Source: Streptomonospora litoralis (GTDB lineage Bacteria; Actinomycetota; Actinomycetes; Streptosporangiales; Streptosporangiaceae). Taken from it: DNA of 64,000 nucleotides. Positions 43,260-52,357 of this stretch are shown here, piece by piece. The position numbers were made by a program, and so were the translations under genes. Where the stretch lies: contig NZ_CP036455.1 of the NCBI RefSeq assembly GCF_004323735.1, positions 3,405,101-3,469,100 on the forward strand. Reading direction: 5' to 3'. The notes under the pieces were generated by a model that saw only the letters and a program-made list of their open reading frames with translations, did no database searches and was not told the origin of the DNA. The number at the start of each line of letters is the position of its first letter. The stretch's first letter is position 1.

Positions 43260-43514
43260 CTACATGGGGGACTTGCCGCGCCCCTTGCGTCCGGCGCGGC
43301 CGCTTTTGCCCAGGACCCGCTGGGACTGGGAGAACGGCTTGGACGCGTAGTGGCCGATGCGGCCCGGCAATTTGCGCGTGCCGATCTTCGGTATGCCCAG
43401 CAGGCGCTTGCCGCCCCGCTCAGGCCCGCGGGAGAGGCGTGGGAGCAGGAACGCCAGCACGAGCAGCACGGCTGCCGCGACGATGACGACGGCGATCCAC
43501 ATCGAGGGCCCCAT
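43260..43514 (-). CDS. Small basic membrane protein
   Basis: About 84 residues from the ATG at 43514: one helix (WIAVVIVAAAVLLVLAFLLP) then a strongly basic tail with repeated Arg/Lys/Gly (ending SGRAGRKGRGKSPM). In-frame starts at 43535 and at the Met just before the Trp are also possible. Family not recognised; the helix-plus-basic-tail structure suggests an inner-membrane protein with a nucleic-acid- or ribosome-facing tail, which is a guess. Confidence 0.6.
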   Translation of the reverse strand: MGPSMWIAVVIVAAAVLLVLAFLLPRLSRGPERGGKRLLGIPKIGTRKLPGRIGHYASKPFSQSQRVLGKSGRAGRKGRGKSPM

Positions 43515-43684
43515 CTCCGGTGCACCGAGGTGCACCTGGTCGACTGTTTGCCTCGGCTTGACCCGCTACCCGGGATGTCCCCGACGAACCCGAATTCGCG
43601 GGGCGAGCACTTCGTTGAATCGATTTTACTCATCCCCTTCCCGCGCTTGGCGAGGCGTGTTACATTTCTTCTTCCAGATCCCTG

Positions 43685-43698
43685 GGTAAGCGCTTTCA
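43685..43698. promoter_or_regulatory. LacI-family operator-like site upstream of the pectinolytic lyase
   Basis: GGTAAGCGCTTTCA matches the LacI/CcpA-type consensus TGTAANCGNTTNCA at all but the first base, with a central AAGCGCTT dyad. Located about 215 bases before the lyase start in an A+T-richer patch, so probably substrate-dependent control of the lyase. Confidence 0.6.
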
Positions 43699-43912
43699 AT
43701 TACCGACAATCTTTCCGATTTCCCAGCAGAGCAGGGACCTCCGGGGCGTGCGGGCACGCGCGCTCGCACTCTCGGTCTCGGCGCCGAAGACCGCGTCCAA
43801 CGCCAACGATCGTTTTATCCCGTCCCCCATCCATCCCCCAAACCCCGAATACGGGCCGCGGGCGTTGCGTGCCGCGGCACCGCGGCGCGGCGCGGGGGTG
43901 CGAGGAGCACGA

Positions 43913-46177
43913 ATGACAGACGGCATCCCCCGAACACCGGCAACCGGCAGACTCGCCGCACGCGGCGGCGCGGCCGCTGCGGCGCTCGCGCTCGGCTCGG
44001 CGGTGCTATCAGCGGCCCCGCCGGCGATCGCCGCCACCGGCTGCGACGTCGACTACACCGTCAACCAGTGGAACTCCGGCTTCACCGCGAACGTGGAGAT
44101 CACCAACCTCGGCGACCCCGTCGACGGCTGGACGCTGGAGTGGGAGTTCCCCGACGAACAGCGCATCACCGGCTCCTGGAACGGCGAGTACAGCCAGTCG
44201 GGGACGAGCGTGCGCGTCGACGACGCCGGTTACAACTCCGCGATCCCCGCCGGCGGCACCGTGACCTTCGGCTTCCAGGCCACCCATACCGGCACCAACA
44301 GCGCACCCGGCTCCTTCACGCTCAACGGCACCGAGTGCGACGGCTCCGCCGACGATGGAAACGACGGCGATGACGGAGACGACGGGAACGGCGACGACGG
44401 CGACGACCAGACCGGCGGCCGCCAGGTCGAGGACTTAAACCGCGGAGTGGTCAGCGTCCGCTCCGGCGGCGGCAACCTGGTGAGTTGGCGGCTGCTCGCG
44501 ACCGACCCCCGCGACGTGGCGTTCAACCTCTACCGCGGCTCGACCAAGGTGAACTCCGACCCCCTCACGGACGCCACCTCCTACCTGGACGAGCAGGCCC
44601 CGGCCGGAGCCGAGTACTCCGTGCGTCCCGTCGCCGACGGCGGGGAGCGCGCGGCGTCGCGCACCGCACTGCGGTTCGGCGGCGGTTACCTGGACGTCCC
44701 CCTCCAGGTGCCCTCGGGGGGCAGCACTCCCGACGGCTCCTACACCTACACCGCGAACGACGCCAGTGTGGGCGACCTGGACGGCGACGGCGCCTACGAG
44801 ATCGTACTGAAGTGGCAGCCGAGCAACGCCAAGGACAACTCCCAGTCCGGCTATACCGGCAACACCATCGTCGACGCCTATGAACTGGACGGCACCCGGC
44901 TCTGGCGCATCGACCTGGGCCGCAACATCCGGGCGGGTGCCCACTACACGCAGTTCCAGGTCTACGACCTCGACGGCGACGGCGCCGCCGAGGTCGCGAT
45001 GAAGACCGGCGACGGCACCGTCGACGGGCAGGGCGGCGTGATCGGGGACGCCGGCGCCGACCACCGCAACTCCAGCGGGTTCGTACTACGCGGACCGGAG
45101 TACCTCACCGTCTTCGACGGCAGCACCGGGGCCGCGCTGGAGACCGTCGACTACCGGCCGCCCCGCGGCGATCTCGAAGACTGGGGCGACGACTACGGCA
45201 ACCGGGCCGACCGCTTCCTGGCCGGCGTGGCCTACCTCGACGGCCAACGGCCGAGCCTGATCATGGCACGCGGTTACTACACCCGCTCTGTCATCGTGGC
45301 CTGGGACTGGCGCGACGGCGAACTCACCGAGCGCTGGACCTTCGACAGCGACGACGTCGGCTCGCAATGGGCGGGCCAGGGCAACCACCAGCTGAGCATC
45401 GCAGACGCCGACGGCGACGGCCGCGACGAGGTGATCTACGGCGCGATGGCCATCGACGACGACGGCAGCGGATTGTCGAACACCGGCTACGGTCACGGCG
45501 ACGCCCTGCACGTGGGCGACTTCCTGCCCGACCGTGCCGGGCTGGAGGTCTTCGACATCCAGGAGCGCACGGGCGGCGAGGCCGGTGCGCACCTGGACGC
45601 CGCGGCGACCGGTGAGACGCTGTGGCGCAAGCCCACCGCCGACGGCCAGGAAGGACCGGGCCGCGGCGTCGCCGCCGACATCTGGGCCGGCAACCCCGGC
45701 GCGGAGTTCTGGGCGTCGCTGGGCGGCGGGGTCACCGGCATGTTCAACGGCGCGGGCGAGGACATCGGACGCCGACCGTCCTCGACCAATTTCGTGACCT
45801 GGTGGGACGGCGATCCGGTGCGTGAGCTGCTGGACGACACCCGCATCGACTCCTACGGGCCCGAGGGCGAGGAGCGGCTGCTGACCGGCTCGGGCGTGGC
45901 CTCCAACAACGGCACGAAGGCCACGCCGGCGCTGAGCGCCGACATCCTCGGCGACTGGCGCGAGGAGGTCGTCTGGCGCACCGACGACAGCCGGGCGCTG
46001 CGGATCTACTCCACGCCGCACCCGACGGACCTGCGCATGCCCACGCTGATGCACGACACGCAGTACCGCGTGGCCGTGGCCTGGCAGAACACCGCCTACA
46101 ACCAGCCGCCGCACCCGAGCTTCTTCCTCGGAGACGGCATGGAACCGGCCCCCTGGCCCGACGTGTACACGCCCTGA
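43913..46177 (+). CDS. Secreted rhamnogalacturonan lyase (PL11) with N-terminal CBM2
   Basis: 754 residues. Signal peptide about 1-42 (LAARGGAAAAALALGSAVLS, cleavage after AIAA). Residues 43-140 are a CBM2 module between Cys residues (VDYTVNQWNSGFTANVEITN, WTLEWEFPDEQRI, SWNGEYSQSG), which binds cellulose. An Asp/Gly linker (about 145-165) leads to a PL11 catalytic domain: EDLNRGVVSVRSGGG start, repeated Asp-rich calcium motifs (DLDGDGAYEIVLKW, DLDGDGAAEVAMKTGDG, DADGDGRDEVIYGAM) and YRVAVAWQNTAYNQPPH near the end. It cuts the rhamnogalacturonan-I backbone of pectin outside the cell. ATG at 43913 follows GAGGAG. Alone with its own operator and terminator. Confidence 0.95.
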   Translation: MTDGIPRTPATGRLAARGGAAAAALALGSAVLSAAPPAIAATGCDVDYTVNQWNSGFTANVEITNLGDPVDGWTLEWEFPDEQRITGSWNGEYSQSGTSVRVDDAGYNSAIPAGGTVTFGFQATHTGTNSAPGSFTLNGTECDGSADDGNDGDDGDDGNGDDGDDQTGGRQVEDLNRGVVSVRSGGGNLVSWRLLATDPRDVAFNLYRGSTKVNSDPLTDATSYLDEQAPAGAEYSVRPVADGGERAASRTALRFGGGYLDVPLQVPSGGSTPDGSYTYTANDASVGDLDGDGAYEIVLKWQPSNAKDNSQSGYTGNTIVDAYELDGTRLWRIDLGRNIRAGAHYTQFQVYDLDGDGAAEVAMKTGDGTVDGQGGVIGDAGADHRNSSGFVLRGPEYLTVFDGSTGAALETVDYRPPRGDLEDWGDDYGNRADRFLAGVAYLDGQRPSLIMARGYYTRSVIVAWDWRDGELTERWTFDSDDVGSQWAGQGNHQLSIADADGDGRDEVIYGAMAIDDDGSGLSNTGYGHGDALHVGDFLPDRAGLEVFDIQERTGGEAGAHLDAAATGETLWRKPTADGQEGPGRGVAADIWAGNPGAEFWASLGGGVTGMFNGAGEDIGRRPSSTNFVTWWDGDPVRELLDDTRIDSYGPEGEERLLTGSGVASNNGTKATPALSADILGDWREEVVWRTDDSRALRIYSTPHPTDLRMPTLMHDTQYRVAVAWQNTAYNQPPHPSFFLGDGMEPAPWPDVYTP

Positions 46178-46243
46178 CCCGGCGCCTGCCGCGGCCCCCG
46201 GCACTGGACGGGGCCGCGCCGCTCTCGTCCGCGCATGACAACA

Positions 46244-46273
46244 CCCCCTGGCCTGTAACCGCAGGCCAGGGGG
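46244..46273. terminator. Hairpin between the lyase gene and tRNA-Val
   Basis: 12-bp perfect stem CCCCCTGGCCTG / CAGGCCAGGGGG around TAACCG, followed on the plus strand by CGTCTCTAT. It lies between convergent transcripts and probably ends both. Confidence 0.85.
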
Positions 46274-46294
46274 CGTCTCTATGTTCACGGAAGG

Positions 46295-46367
46295 TGGGCG
46301 CGAGAGGACTCGAACCTCCGACCACCCGCTTGTAAGGCGGGGGCTCTGCCAACTGAGCTACACGCCC
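46295..46367 (-). tRNA. tRNA-Val (anticodon UAC)
   Basis: 73 nt. Acceptor GGGCGTG pairs with CGCGCCC (one G-U pair), D-stem GCTC/GAGC, anticodon stem CCCGC/GCGGG with loop CTTACAA (anticodon TAC, reads GUA), T-arm GGAGG-TTCGAGT-CCTCT, discriminator A. The terminal CCA is not encoded. Confidence 0.96.
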
Positions 46368-46447
46368 GGGGTGTCGCTGTGCGCGATCCGGTGCCAGGGA
46401 AATCGTACCGGGTCCGCGGTGCGGCGGGGGCCGCGTGCGGGTGGGGT

Positions 46448-46909
46448 TCAGGCGAGGTCGGCCAGGGCCTTGCGGTAGGTGTCGACGTCGCGCGGCTCGG
46501 AGATCGGGTTGACGACCTTCCAGCGGACGGCGCCCTCCTTGTCGATGACGAAGGTGGCGCGCACCGCGACCCCGCGGGTGTCGTCGAAGACGCCGTAGGC
46601 ACGGGCCGTCGCGCCGTGCGGCCAGAAGTCCGACAGCAGCGGGAACTCCAGGTTCTCCCGCTCGGCCCAGACGCGGTGGGCGAACATGGAGTCGACCGAC
46701 ACGGTGAGCAGCTGCACCTCGTCGTTGACGAGGTCTGCACCCGCGTCGCGCAGGGCGCCCAGTTCGCTCTCGCAGACGCCGGAGAAGGCGAGCGGGTAGA
46801 ACACCAGCACGACGTTGCGGCGGCCGGCGAAGTCGGCGAGGCGCACGGTCTGGCCGTGCTGGTCGGCCAGTTCGAAGCCGGGCGCGGCCTGGCCGGGCTC
46901 GATCGACAT
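46448..46909 (-). CDS. ahpE: AhpE-type peroxiredoxin
   Basis: 153 residues, the same length as M. tuberculosis AhpE (Rv2238c). Thioredoxin-fold peroxiredoxin with the active-site segment VLVFYPLAFSGVCESELGAL (peroxidatic Cys near 45) and a later RATFVIDKEGAVRW. No obvious resolving Cys, consistent with a one-Cys enzyme recycled by mycothiol/mycoredoxin. Reduces peroxides in the cytoplasm. ATG at 46909 follows GGAAGGGGAACG. Paired with the DUF3052 gene upstream on the same strand, the same order as Rv2239c-Rv2238c. Confidence 0.93.
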   Translation of the reverse strand: MSIEPGQAAPGFELADQHGQTVRLADFAGRRNVVLVFYPLAFSGVCESELGALRDAGADLVNDEVQLLTVSVDSMFAHRVWAERENLEFPLLSDFWPHGATARAYGVFDDTRGVAVRATFVIDKEGAVRWKVVNPISEPRDVDTYRKALADLA

Positions 46910-47039
46910 CGTTCCCCTTCCTTGCGGGCGTGCGGGCACGGATGTGTGCCGCCCGCCGCTTCCAGCGGACGGCACACCCGCGGGTCACCCTATGGCAATC
47001 CGCTCGTGGGACGCCGTCCCAGGCGGGGACGAGACCGGA

Positions 47040-47471
47040 TCAGCGCTGCATCTTCGGCGCGACGAGCCGCATCCCCGACCAGTTCGCTCCGGCGCTCACG
47101 GCGCTGGTCTGCGACAGCCCGGCCGTGGTGGACGCCTCGGCGACCTCGCTCGGCGCGACGTGGCCCTCGCGGCCGGGCTTAGGGGTCAGCACGAGGATGA
47201 TGCCCCCGCCCTCGACCGCGCCGAGGACGTCGACCAGGACATCGGTGAGGTCGTCCTCCTCGTCGCTCCGCCACCACAGCAGCGCGGCGTCCACGACGCC
47301 GTCGTAATCCTCGTCGACCAACTCCTCGCCGGTGCGCTCGGCGATCGAGGCGCGCAGCTCCTCGTCCACGTCGTCGTCCAACAAGAATTCCTGCACCACC
47401 TGACCCGGTTTGAACCCGAGTCGATCGGCCAGGCCACGTTCGCTTTGTGCCTGGCCCGCGGTCGCGCTCAC
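47040..47471 (-). CDS. DUF3052-family protein (Rv2239c-like)
   Basis: 143 residues of the actinobacterial DUF3052 family: LADRLGFKPGQVVQEFLLDD, then DYDGVVDAALLWWRSDEEDDL, ILVLTPKPGREGHVAPSEVA and a final GANWSGMRLV. Function unknown; conserved next to ahpE and, in most actinobacteria, next to aceE. Here aceE is absent from the expected place. GTG at 47471 follows GGAGGACTTTC. Confidence 0.9.
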   Translation of the reverse strand: MSATAGQAQSERGLADRLGFKPGQVVQEFLLDDDVDEELRASIAERTGEELVDEDYDGVVDAALLWWRSDEEDDLTDVLVDVLGAVEGGGIILVLTPKPGREGHVAPSEVAEASTTAGLSQTSAVSAGANWSGMRLVAPKMQR

Positions 47472-47653
47472 GAAAGTCCTCCTCCACAAGTTCTGCTCTT
47501 CGCGCCGACCCCGCTCGTCTGCCGGCGGGCCGACCGGGCGCGGTCCCGTATCACCGGGGCGACCCCGCTGTTGAGGGCTAAGTTCACACGCTGGGGACCT
47601 GATCCGTCAACGCGCCTGCGCCCTGAGGTGTCCTGCACTTACCATCCTGGCCG

Positions 47654-48067
47654 CTATGGCGCGCCCGTCAAGAACGAGAGCCGGACTTGCCTGCTCGGAT
47701 TGTCCACATTGAGGTCGACGAGTGCGACGGACTGCCAGGTTCCCAGTTCGAGGCGGCCGCTCACCACCGGCACGGTGGTGTACGGCGGAATCAGGGCCGG
47801 CATGACGTGGTCGCGGCCGTGGCCGTAGGAGCCGTGGCGGTGGCGCCACCGGTCGTCCTTGGGCAGTAGTTCGCGCAGGGCCGCGAGAAGGTCGTCGTCG
47901 GAGCCAGCCCCCAGCTCCATGATGCTGAGGCCGGCTGTGGCGTGCGGCACGAACACGTGCAGTAGGCCGTCGCCGCCGCTTTCCGATGCGAAATCCCGGC
48001 ACATGCCGGTGATGTCGGTGATGCTCTCGGACCCGCCGGTCTGCAGGTCGAGAAGTTTTGTCCGCAT
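47654..48067 (-). CDS. YjbQ/UPF0047 family protein
   Basis: 137 residues, full family length. Signature HVFVPHATAGLSIMELGAGS with conserved His and Glu, then RWRHRHGSYGHGRDHVMPALIPP, and a C-terminal ELGTWQSVALVDLN. The family forms trimers with a metal-like His/Glu site and complements thiamine-phosphate synthase mutants weakly. ATG at 48067. Divergent from the phosphatase gene. Confidence 0.9.
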   Translation of the reverse strand: MRTKLLDLQTGGSESITDITGMCRDFASESGGDGLLHVFVPHATAGLSIMELGAGSDDDLLAALRELLPKDDRWRHRHGSYGHGRDHVMPALIPPYTTVPVVSGRLELGTWQSVALVDLNVDNPSRQVRLSFLTGAP

Positions 48068-48222
48068 GCGGCAACGCGTACCCAGTTCGGCGCCCGCTGC
48101 AACCCGTCGCGGGTAGCGGATCGATGGTGACTGCCGCGCGCGCGTGCGGCCATACTCGGGTGCGGAGGTTCGGACGGGCGAGCGCCCGGCCGACACGGAC
48201 GACGTGGAAAGAAGGGGTACAC

Positions 48223-50226
48223 GTGGGCACCGGCCTGCGCCTCGGTCCGCTGCTGCGGCACGTGACGGACACGACGGCGACCATCTGGGTGGAGACCGAC
48301 GCACCGTGCCTGGTGACGGTCACCGCCGGCGGGCACACTGCCGAGGCCCGTACGTTCTCCGTGCACGGGCACCACTATGCGCTGTGCGACCTGCGCGGAC
48401 TGCCCGCGGGTTCCGTGCTGCCCTACGAGGTGCGCCTCGACGGCGGGACCGTTTGGCCCCGACCGGACTCCACCCGCCCGCCCAGCACGGTGCGCACCCT
48501 GGACCCCGACACGCCCACCCGCATCCTCTTCGGCTCCTGCCACACCCCCACCGACCACTCGCGCACGGCCGTCCTGCGCTACGGAGTGGACATGCTGCGC
48601 GCCTACGCGCTGCGCATCGCCTCGGTGCGGGCGGGGGCCTCGCCCGGCGCCGACGAGGCCACCCTGGGCGGACACGTGGTCGCGGGTCAGGCATCGGCGC
48701 CCGAGCGCGAGGTGGAGCCCTCCCTGCTGCTGCTCATCGGCGACCAGGTCTACGCCGACGAGATCCAGCCGAGCATGAAGGACTACCTCGCCCGCCGCAG
48801 AGCGCACACACGGGCCCACGGCGCCGGGCAGGCTCCGCCCGACGACGAGGTCGTCTCCTTCGACGAGTACGCCGAGCTCTACCGCCAGGCGTGGTCGGAC
48901 CCCGACATCCGATGGCTGCTGTCCACCGTGCCCACGCTGATGCTGTTCGACGACCACGACATCCGCGACGACTGGAACACCTCGGGCACCTGGCGCCGGC
49001 AGATCGCGCAGAATCCGTGGTGGCGGCCGCGCATCACCTCCGGGCTCGGCGCCTATTGGATCTACCAGCATCTGGGCAACCTCTCCCCCGACCACCGCGC
49101 AGGCGATCCGGTCTACGCCGAGGTCTGCCGGGTGGCGGCGGCCGGGGCGGCAAGCGGCTCCGCCGACCCCGCCAACCCGTCGGCGCCCGAACGCGCCGGA
49201 ACCGCGGGCCAGGGCTGCGAGGGGGCGGGCAGCGAGGCCGCGGGCGTGCAGCAGGACGTGCCGCCCCGCCTCGACGCCCCCGCCGACTGGGCCGCCGCGC
49301 CGCCGCCGAACGGGCAGCGCTCGGCCGCCGACCCCGACCCCGCCGACGGCGACGGCGACGGCGACGCGGCGACCGTCGTGGACGCGTTCGCCTGGCGCGC
49401 CCACCTGGACGCCGACAGCTACCGGTGGAGCTTCCGCTTCGACATCGGACGCAACCGGCTGCTGATGGTCGACACCCGCTGCGGCCGAATCGTCGACGAC
49501 GACACCCGCCGCAGCATGCTCGACGAGCGCGGCGCCGCCTGGTTGGAGGAGCAGCTCACCGGCGACGTCGACCACCTGGTCGTGGCCAGCACGCTGCCGT
49601 TCCTGCTGCCGCCGGGCGTGCACCACCTGGAGGCGTGGAACGAGGCGGTGGTCGCAGGCGCGTGGGGGCGGCCGATGCGCGGTCTCGGCGAGAAGATCCG
49701 CCAAGAGGTCGACCTGGAGCACTGGGCGGCCTTCCAGAGATCGTGGCGCGCACTGAGCGACTCCGTGCTGCGGGTGGCGGCCGGCGAGCGCGGCGCGCCG
49801 CCCGCGAGCATCCTGTTCCTCGGCGGCGACGTGCACTTCTCCTACCTGGCGCGCGCCGGCGCCGCCGACGCTGAGCGCGCCCCCGGCGGCGGAACCCGCA
49901 TCGCCCAGCTGGTGTGCTCGCCCACCTGCAACTGGATGCAGCCGATGCTGCGCCGGATGACGTGGCTGAGCGTGCGCGGTGTCACCGGAGTGGTCGGCGC
50001 GCTGATGGCGCGCCTGGCGGGCGTGCCCCGCCCGAAACTGCGCTGGCGGCTGGAGGGCGGCCCCTGGTACGACAACTCGCTCGCATCACTGGTCCTGGAC
50101 GGCCGCCGGGCCGAAGTGGTGTGGTCGCACTCCCCGCTGGCCAAGCGCACCGTGCAGCGGCTGACACCCAACGAGGCGCCCCGCCCGCACGTACGCGAGC
50201 TCTCCCGGCACGCGCTCGCGCCGTGA
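48223..50226 (+). CDS. PhoD-like metallophosphatase
   Basis: 667 residues. N-terminal fibronectin-like domain (LGPLLRHVTDTTATIWVETD, residues 1-95) then a PhoD-type metallophosphatase: FGSCHTP, LLLLIGDQVYADEI, LMLFDDHDIRDDWN, and near the C-terminus LFLGGDVHFSYLARA. Two-metal site residues are present. No signal peptide, so unlike classical secreted PhoD it is probably cytoplasmic. Between the two halves of the catalytic domain, about residues 305-385, is a Gly/Ala/Pro/Asp-rich insert that looks disordered. GTG at 48223 follows GAAGGGG. Confidence 0.88.
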   Translation: MGTGLRLGPLLRHVTDTTATIWVETDAPCLVTVTAGGHTAEARTFSVHGHHYALCDLRGLPAGSVLPYEVRLDGGTVWPRPDSTRPPSTVRTLDPDTPTRILFGSCHTPTDHSRTAVLRYGVDMLRAYALRIASVRAGASPGADEATLGGHVVAGQASAPEREVEPSLLLLIGDQVYADEIQPSMKDYLARRRAHTRAHGAGQAPPDDEVVSFDEYAELYRQAWSDPDIRWLLSTVPTLMLFDDHDIRDDWNTSGTWRRQIAQNPWWRPRITSGLGAYWIYQHLGNLSPDHRAGDPVYAEVCRVAAAGAASGSADPANPSAPERAGTAGQGCEGAGSEAAGVQQDVPPRLDAPADWAAAPPPNGQRSAADPDPADGDGDGDAATVVDAFAWRAHLDADSYRWSFRFDIGRNRLLMVDTRCGRIVDDDTRRSMLDERGAAWLEEQLTGDVDHLVVASTLPFLLPPGVHHLEAWNEAVVAGAWGRPMRGLGEKIRQEVDLEHWAAFQRSWRALSDSVLRVAAGERGAPPASILFLGGDVHFSYLARAGAADAERAPGGGTRIAQLVCSPTCNWMQPMLRRMTWLSVRGVTGVVGALMARLAGVPRPKLRWRLEGGPWYDNSLASLVLDGRRAEVVWSHSPLAKRTVQRLTPNEAPRPHVRELSRHALAP

Positions 50227-50240
50227 GGTATGCCCGGGCG

Positions 50241-50279
50241 CGGGGCCGGCGGATGCGTTCACGCACCGCCCCGGCCCCG
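50241..50279. terminator. Convergent hairpin after the phosphatase gene
   Basis: CGGGGCCGG (50241-50249) pairs with CCGGCCCCG (50271-50279), and an inner TGCGT/ACGCA stem extends it around a TC loop. Serves the convergent phosphatase and DUF1445 genes. Confidence 0.75.
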
Positions 50280-50294
50280 TTCCCTTCGCCGGGC

Positions 50295-51119
50295 TCAGGG
50301 CACCTGGTAGGCCGCGTCGCGCGCGTCGGTGACGGCCATGTGGCCCGGAGCGTGGCCGATGGCGAAATCCGGCGCGGAGGCCATGACCGCCGCCTGGGGA
50401 GTGACTCCGCACGCCCAGAACACCGGGACCTCGCCGGGGCGCACCTCCGCGGCGTCGCCGAAGTCGGGGTCGGCGAGGTCGGCGATGCCCAGCGCCGCCG
50501 GGTCGCCCACGTGTACCGGCGCGCCGTGGACGGAGGGGTAACGCGAGGTGATCCGCACGGCGTCGGCGACGCGCTCGGCCGGTATCGGGCGCATCGACAC
50601 CACCAGCGGCCCGGAGAGCCGCCCGGCGGGACGGCAAGGCCGGTTCGTGCGGTACATGGCGACGTTGCACCCCATCTCGATGTGGCGGACGGGAATCCGG
50701 GCCTCCAGCAAGGGGGCCTCGAAGGTGAAGCTGCACCCGATCAGAAAGGCGACGAGGTCGCGGCGCCAGTCGTCCTCGGCGTCGGGCGTCTCGCCGACGA
50801 GGCGCCCGTGTTCGTAGATGCGGTAGGCGGGCAGGTCGGTGCGCAGGTCGCCGGCGAAGATCGATGCGGAGATCTCGCCCGGTTCTGCGACGTCGAGCAC
50901 CGGGCACGGCTTGGGATTGCGCTGGGCGAAGAGCAGGAAGTCGTAGGCGAGTTCGCGCGGTAGTGCGATCAGGTTGGCCTGGGCGTAGCCGGCGCTGTAT
51001 CCGGCGGTGGGTGTCCGCAGGCCGGCGCGGAACAGCTTCCGCGCCCGGGCCGGGGTGAGCCTCGCCGGTTCGTCGGGCGCCGCGGGGGCGGCGCCGTGGT
51101 GGAGTGCTGCATCGGACAT
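50295..51119 (-). CDS. Putative hydro-lyase, DUF1445 / D-glutamate cyclase family
   Basis: 274 residues. Motifs of the DUF1445 family: [53 protein letters not shown] and [15 protein letters not shown] with conserved Cys and His. Mammalian homologues convert D-glutamate to 5-oxo-D-proline, so sitting with the 5-oxoprolinase genes it may make or remove 5-oxoproline. ATG at 51119 follows GGAGGT. It lies 383 bases beyond pxpC; co-transcription is plausible but not certain. Confidence 0.88.
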   Translation of the reverse strand: MSDAALHHGAAPAAPDEPARLTPARARKLFRAGLRTPTAGYSAGYAQANLIALPRELAYDFLLFAQRNPKPCPVLDVAEPGEISASIFAGDLRTDLPAYRIYEHGRLVGETPDAEDDWRRDLVAFLIGCSFTFEAPLLEARIPVRHIEMGCNVAMYRTNRPCRPAGRLSGPLVVSMRPIPAERVADAVRITSRYPSVHGAPVHVGDPAALGIADLADPDFGDAAEVRPGEVPVFWACGVTPQAAVMASAPDFAIGHAPGHMAVTDARDAAYQVP

Positions 51120-51502
51120 GGAACTACCTCCGCGTGGTGGCTCGATCGTTACGGGTCCGACTCCTCCGGCGGCGGAGCCGAGCCGAGGTGCGGTCTCCGC
51201 CGCGGCTGGACGGCGGGCCGCCGCGCGCCGACCGGACTGGACGCGGCAGTCGGAGCCGGACTCCGGCGGATGGTGCGCCGCCCCGGAGCGGACACGCCTC
51301 CGGTCAGGCCGTCGAGCCCCGCACCGGCGGCCGGGCCGCGAACGTTCGAACGGTCCCGCGCCCCCGGGTAGGCGTGCCGCGGCCGCGGTGACGGCCCGGA
51401 CAGGTTCCCGCGGTGGCGCCGTCCCGCACCGTTGCCGCCCCACCGGGCGGCCTGCGCCGACCGCCGGGCTGCTCGGGCCGCCTGGCCCGGCGGTCGCCGC
51501 GC
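51120..51502. other. Gap between pxpC and the DUF1445 gene
   Basis: About 380 bases, very GC-rich. No gene supported on either strand; no clear terminator or promoter box. Confidence 0.3.
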
Positions 51503-52357
51503 TCACAGGTGGAACCTCAGCCGCGCGCCAGGGCGGGCCTGGGCCGCCCGGGCGACGTCGGCCGCGACGACCACGGCGATGACCGGGTATCCGCCGGTCA
51601 CGGGGTGGTCGGCCAGAAAGAGCACCGGATTGCCCTCGGGCGGGACCTGAAGCGACCCGGGGACCATGCCCTCGCTGGGCAGCTCCCCGCCGCCGCGGCG
51701 GTGCAGGAGCGGTCCCGTCAGGCGGGCGCCGATGCGGTCGCTGCGGGCGGTGACCTCGTAGGTCGAGCCGAGCAGCACGTCCAGGGCGTCGTCGGTGAAC
51801 CAGTCGTCGCGGGGGCCGGGCACCACCCGCAGGCTCAGCTCATCGGCCGGGAACGGCCGGGTCGGAACCCAGTCGACAGCGGGCAGGGCGCGCGGTGGCG
51901 GGCCGATGCGCAGCACGGTGCCCGGCTCGGGCCGCGGCGGGCCGAGCCCGGCCAGGGTGTCGGTGCTCCGCGAGCCCAGCACGATCGGCGTGTCGAAGCC
52001 GCCGCGCGCGGCGACGTAGCTGCGCAGCCCGCTGCAGGGGGCCTCCAGGCGCAGTTCGGCGCCGTCGCCCAGGTGCAGGACGGTGTCGGTGGCCGCTCCC
52101 CTGCCGTCGACGGTGACGGGGCACGGCGCGCCGGTGACGGCCACCGCTACGGTGCCTCGCGCCCGCAGCGTGAGTCCGCCCATGGTCACCTCCAGCGCCG
52201 CCGCGCCCTCGGGGTTGGCCAGCAGCCGATTGGCCAGTGCGTAGGAGGCCCGGTCGGCGGCACCGGAGGCGCCGACCCCCAGCGCCGCGTGCCCGCGTCG
52301 GCCGCCGTCCTGAACGGTTGTGAGCACGCCCGTACGCACCACTTCAACTGCCGCCAT
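51503..52357 (-). CDS. pxpC: 5-oxoprolinase subunit C (biotin-dependent carboxyltransferase-like)
   Basis: 284 residues of the PxpC/KipA/DUR1,2 C-terminal family. Begins [20 protein letters not shown], has [19 protein letters not shown], the [20 protein letters not shown] segment, and ends with [13 protein letters not shown]. With PxpA and PxpB it forms the ATP-dependent 5-oxoprolinase that opens 5-oxo-L-proline to glutamate. ATG at 52357 lies inside the end of pxpB (14-base overlap), giving tight coupling. Confidence 0.93.
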   Translation of the reverse strand: MAAVEVVRTGVLTTVQDGGRRGHAALGVGASGAADRASYALANRLLANPEGAAALEVTMGGLTLRARGTVAVAVTGAPCPVTVDGRGAATDTVLHLGDGAELRLEAPCSGLRSYVAARGGFDTPIVLGSRSTDTLAGLGPPRPEPGTVLRIGPPPRALPAVDWVPTRPFPADELSLRVVPGPRDDWFTDDALDVLLGSTYEVTARSDRIGARLTGPLLHRRGGGELPSEGMVPGSLQVPPEGNPVLFLADHPVTGGYPVIAVVVAADVARAAQARPGARLRFHL

